From: JBMNRY01 sp050944915
GTDB lineage: Bacteria; Bacillota; Limnochordia; JAAZLZ01
DNA: 31,297 nucleotides
Direction of reading: 5' to 3'
Assembly: GCA_050944915.1 (NCBI GenBank)
Contig: JBMNRY010000012.1
Location: 1 to 31,297 of the forward strand
This document shows positions 30,260-31,297 of this stretch, in pieces. A program made the position numbers and the translations under genes. The notes under the pieces were generated by a model, which had not been told where the DNA came from, searched no databases, and saw only the letters and a list, made by a program, of their open reading frames with translations. Each line of letters opens with the position of its first letter. Within the stretch, counting starts at the first letter, position 1.

Positions 30260-30832
30260 ATGTTAACGCCGCGGGATATTCTCGAAGCGGAATTTAAGAC
30301 TGTTTGGCGTGGTTACGCGCCCCAAGAGGTAGACGATTTTTTGGGGAAGATTGTTAAGGAATATGAGGCTCTGCAACGGCAAAACCAGGCCCTTCAAGAG
30401 GAGATCGTCGATCTCAAAGGACGTTTGGCCGAGTATTCTCGTCTGGAGTCGACCATCGTCGATACCTTAACTACCGCGAAGGATATCGCCGAGGGGAACA
30501 AGACCTTGGCCCAGCGGGAGGCGGAAGCCATCATCAAAAAGGCCCAGGTGGAAGCGGAAAGCTTGTACAACAAAGTGCGCCTCCAGGTGGACCGGGAATT
30601 GGCCCGGCTCCAGACATTGAAGGAAGAAGAGGCCCTCTTCCGCAAGAAGCTGCGGGCCATGGTCGATAGCTATTTAGCTATCCTGGAAGAGGAGAGTCCC
30701 GAAGTTGTAGATCTGGAGCCCACCAAGGTGCTCCCCGAGGTTGTCCCCGAAGAGGAAGCTGCGGTAGCCGTCGAGGAGGACGATCCGACGGAAATCGAAC
30801 AAACCCGGGAGATAAATGGCCTCAACCCTTGA
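30260..30832 (+). CDS. divIVA: DivIVA-domain cell division/polarity protein
   Basis: DivIVA senses negative membrane curvature and marks poles and septa. The N-terminal domain shows the family pattern DILEAEFKTVWRGYAPQEVDDFL (split motif: DIxxxEF, RGY, EVDxFL), followed by long coiled coils (about 30-70 and 85-140) and an acidic tail (EEEAAVAVEEDDPTEIEQ). The length of 190 is typical. It ends the division operon; the promoter of the ileS T-box starts within its stop region (30829). Confidence 0.95.
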   Translation: MLTPRDILEAEFKTVWRGYAPQEVDDFLGKIVKEYEALQRQNQALQEEIVDLKGRLAEYSRLESTIVDTLTTAKDIAEGNKTLAQREAEAIIKKAQVEAESLYNKVRLQVDRELARLQTLKEEEALFRKKLRAMVDSYLAILEEESPEVVDLEPTKVLPEVVPEEEAAVAVEEDDPTEIEQTREINGLNP

Positions 30833-30858
30833 TTTTTCCGTTAAGTTTAGGTTATAAT
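30829..30858 (+). promoter_or_regulatory. SigmaA promoter of the ileS T-box transcript
   Basis: TTGATT (30829-30834), 18-base spacer, TATAAT (30853-30858). The -10 is perfect. It overlaps the divIVA stop codon and would start transcription about 30865. Confidence 0.7.
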
Positions 30859-30864
30859 ACTTCC

Positions 30865-31113
30865 GTATAAGCTATTGGCTATGAAGGGAACAGTCCAGGT
30901 TAGGATAAGGACCGACAGCGAACCGGAGGATAGGTGGAAGTCCGGTGGTCACCCTAGGCTGGGATCATCCCTGAGCTGCCCTCTGAAGTACTTTAGGTAT
31001 GGGTAAGAGGTGCCGGGTGATACCGTTATCTATCATTAAGCGGCGCCTTTGGCGTCAGCGGGGTGGTACCGCGGGATTCAGCTCTCGCCCTCGAGATAGG
31101 GTGGGGGCTTTTT
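30865..31113 (+). promoter_or_regulatory. Isoleucine T-box riboswitch of ileS
   Basis: The leader contains the T-box sequence GGGGTGGTACCGCGG (about 31059-31073). Its UGGU (31064-31067) is complementary to the ACCA end of uncharged tRNA. A Stem I region (about 30880-30995) has ATC at 30964-30966 followed by A as the likely specifier codon, matching Ile. The antiterminator competes with a terminator hairpin at 31080-31109. Uncharged tRNA-Ile would allow read-through into ileS. Confidence 0.92.
31080..31113 (+). terminator. Regulated terminator of the T-box leader
   Basis: AGCTCTCGCCCT (31080-31091) pairs with AGGGTGGGGGCT (31098-31109, several wobble pairs), followed by TTTTT. It is the alternative to the antiterminator. 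Confidence 0.85.
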
Positions 31114-31139
31114 CTTTGATCTGAAAGGAGGAGCGTTCG

Positions 31140-31297
31140 ATGGATTATAGTAAAACCCTGCATTTGCCCCAAACCGATTTCCCTATGCGGGCTAATCTGC
31201 CTAAGAGGGAACCGGAAATCCAAAGGTTTTGGGAAGAAAAGCAGATTTATCGGAAACTACAGGAGGAACGGGCCGGTTTACCCAAGTTCGTCTTACA
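31140..31297 (+). CDS. ileS: Isoleucyl-tRNA synthetase, N-terminal start (cut by window end)
   Basis: The first 52 residues read MDYSKTLHLPQTDFPMRANL, then PKREPEIQRFWEEKQIYRKL, a typical IleS N-terminus: the catalytic HIGH motif would lie just past the window. ATG 31140 follows AAAGGAGGAG. The isoleucine T-box directly upstream and the divIVA neighbour confirm the assignment. Confidence 0.95.
   Translation, partial: MDYSKTLHLPQTDFPMRANLPKREPEIQRFWEEKQIYRKLQEERAGLPKFVL

Overview
The window reads as chromosomal DNA of a spore-forming, probably diderm member of the Firmicutes (Bacillota). Sporulation is shown by spo0A, the dipicolinate synthase pair dpaA/dpaB, a SleB-type cortex hydrolase and a PdaB-type deacetylase. 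The order ylxY, M16 peptidase, ymxH-type gene, dpaA, dpaB, asd, dapG, dapA, RNase J, tepA, ylzJ follows the classical Bacillus/Clostridia arrangement, and yggS, sepF, proC, yggT, ylmH, divIVA, ileS is the classical division cluster. Two proteins end like outer-membrane beta-barrels with a terminal Phe: the truncated gene at 1-87 and the whole gene at 10605-11795. Together these point to a diderm lineage such as Limnochordia or Halanaerobiales. The lineage is inferred, not proven.

Layout. 1-808: tail of a possible barrel gene, its terminator, a decayed ORF-less group II intron, and the spo0A leader. 809-4996: spo0A, then steA, steB, a GT2 glycosyltransferase and a MraY/WecA-like membrane protein. 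5044-7465: SleB-like hydrolase and two consecutive CE4 polysaccharide deacetylases, then a convergent GH18 spore-lytic-type enzyme (7462-8730). 8928-12608: M16 peptidase, dimeric dUTPase-like protein, candidate barrel, PRC-barrel protein, glycine-rich stress-type protein. 12774-13604: glutaminyl-peptide cyclotransferase. 13594-15481 (minus strand): MarR regulator, an ArsA-family ATPase interrupted by a frameshift, and a 69-residue protein. 15624-21273: lysine/DAP/dipicolinate block dapB-dpaA-dpaB-asd-dapG-dapA. 21506-24215: RNase J, TepA, YlzJ. 24264-27191: Na/Pi cotransporter-like protein, UppP, HlyD-like adaptor. 27208-30832: yggS, sepF, proC, yggT, ylmH, divIVA. 30829-31297: promoter, isoleucine T-box leader and the start of ileS.

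How it fits together: nearly every gene serves the envelope, division or the spore. DAP made by dapB/asd/dapG/dapA feeds peptidoglycan, and the DapA product also feeds dipicolinate through DpaAB. UppP recycles the lipid carrier. SleB, the CE4 proteins and the GH18 enzyme remodel peptidoglycan or cortex. SepF and DivIVA (and probably SteAB) organise division.

The most interesting unexplained signals are RNA-level. A hairpin buries the Shine-Dalgarno (SD) site and start codon of pdaB, with a possible sporulation promoter inside it. The dapG-dapA spacer can fold in two mutually exclusive ways, one hiding the SD site and the other bringing it next to the dapA start. No CRISPR array, tRNA, rRNA or intact transposase was seen.
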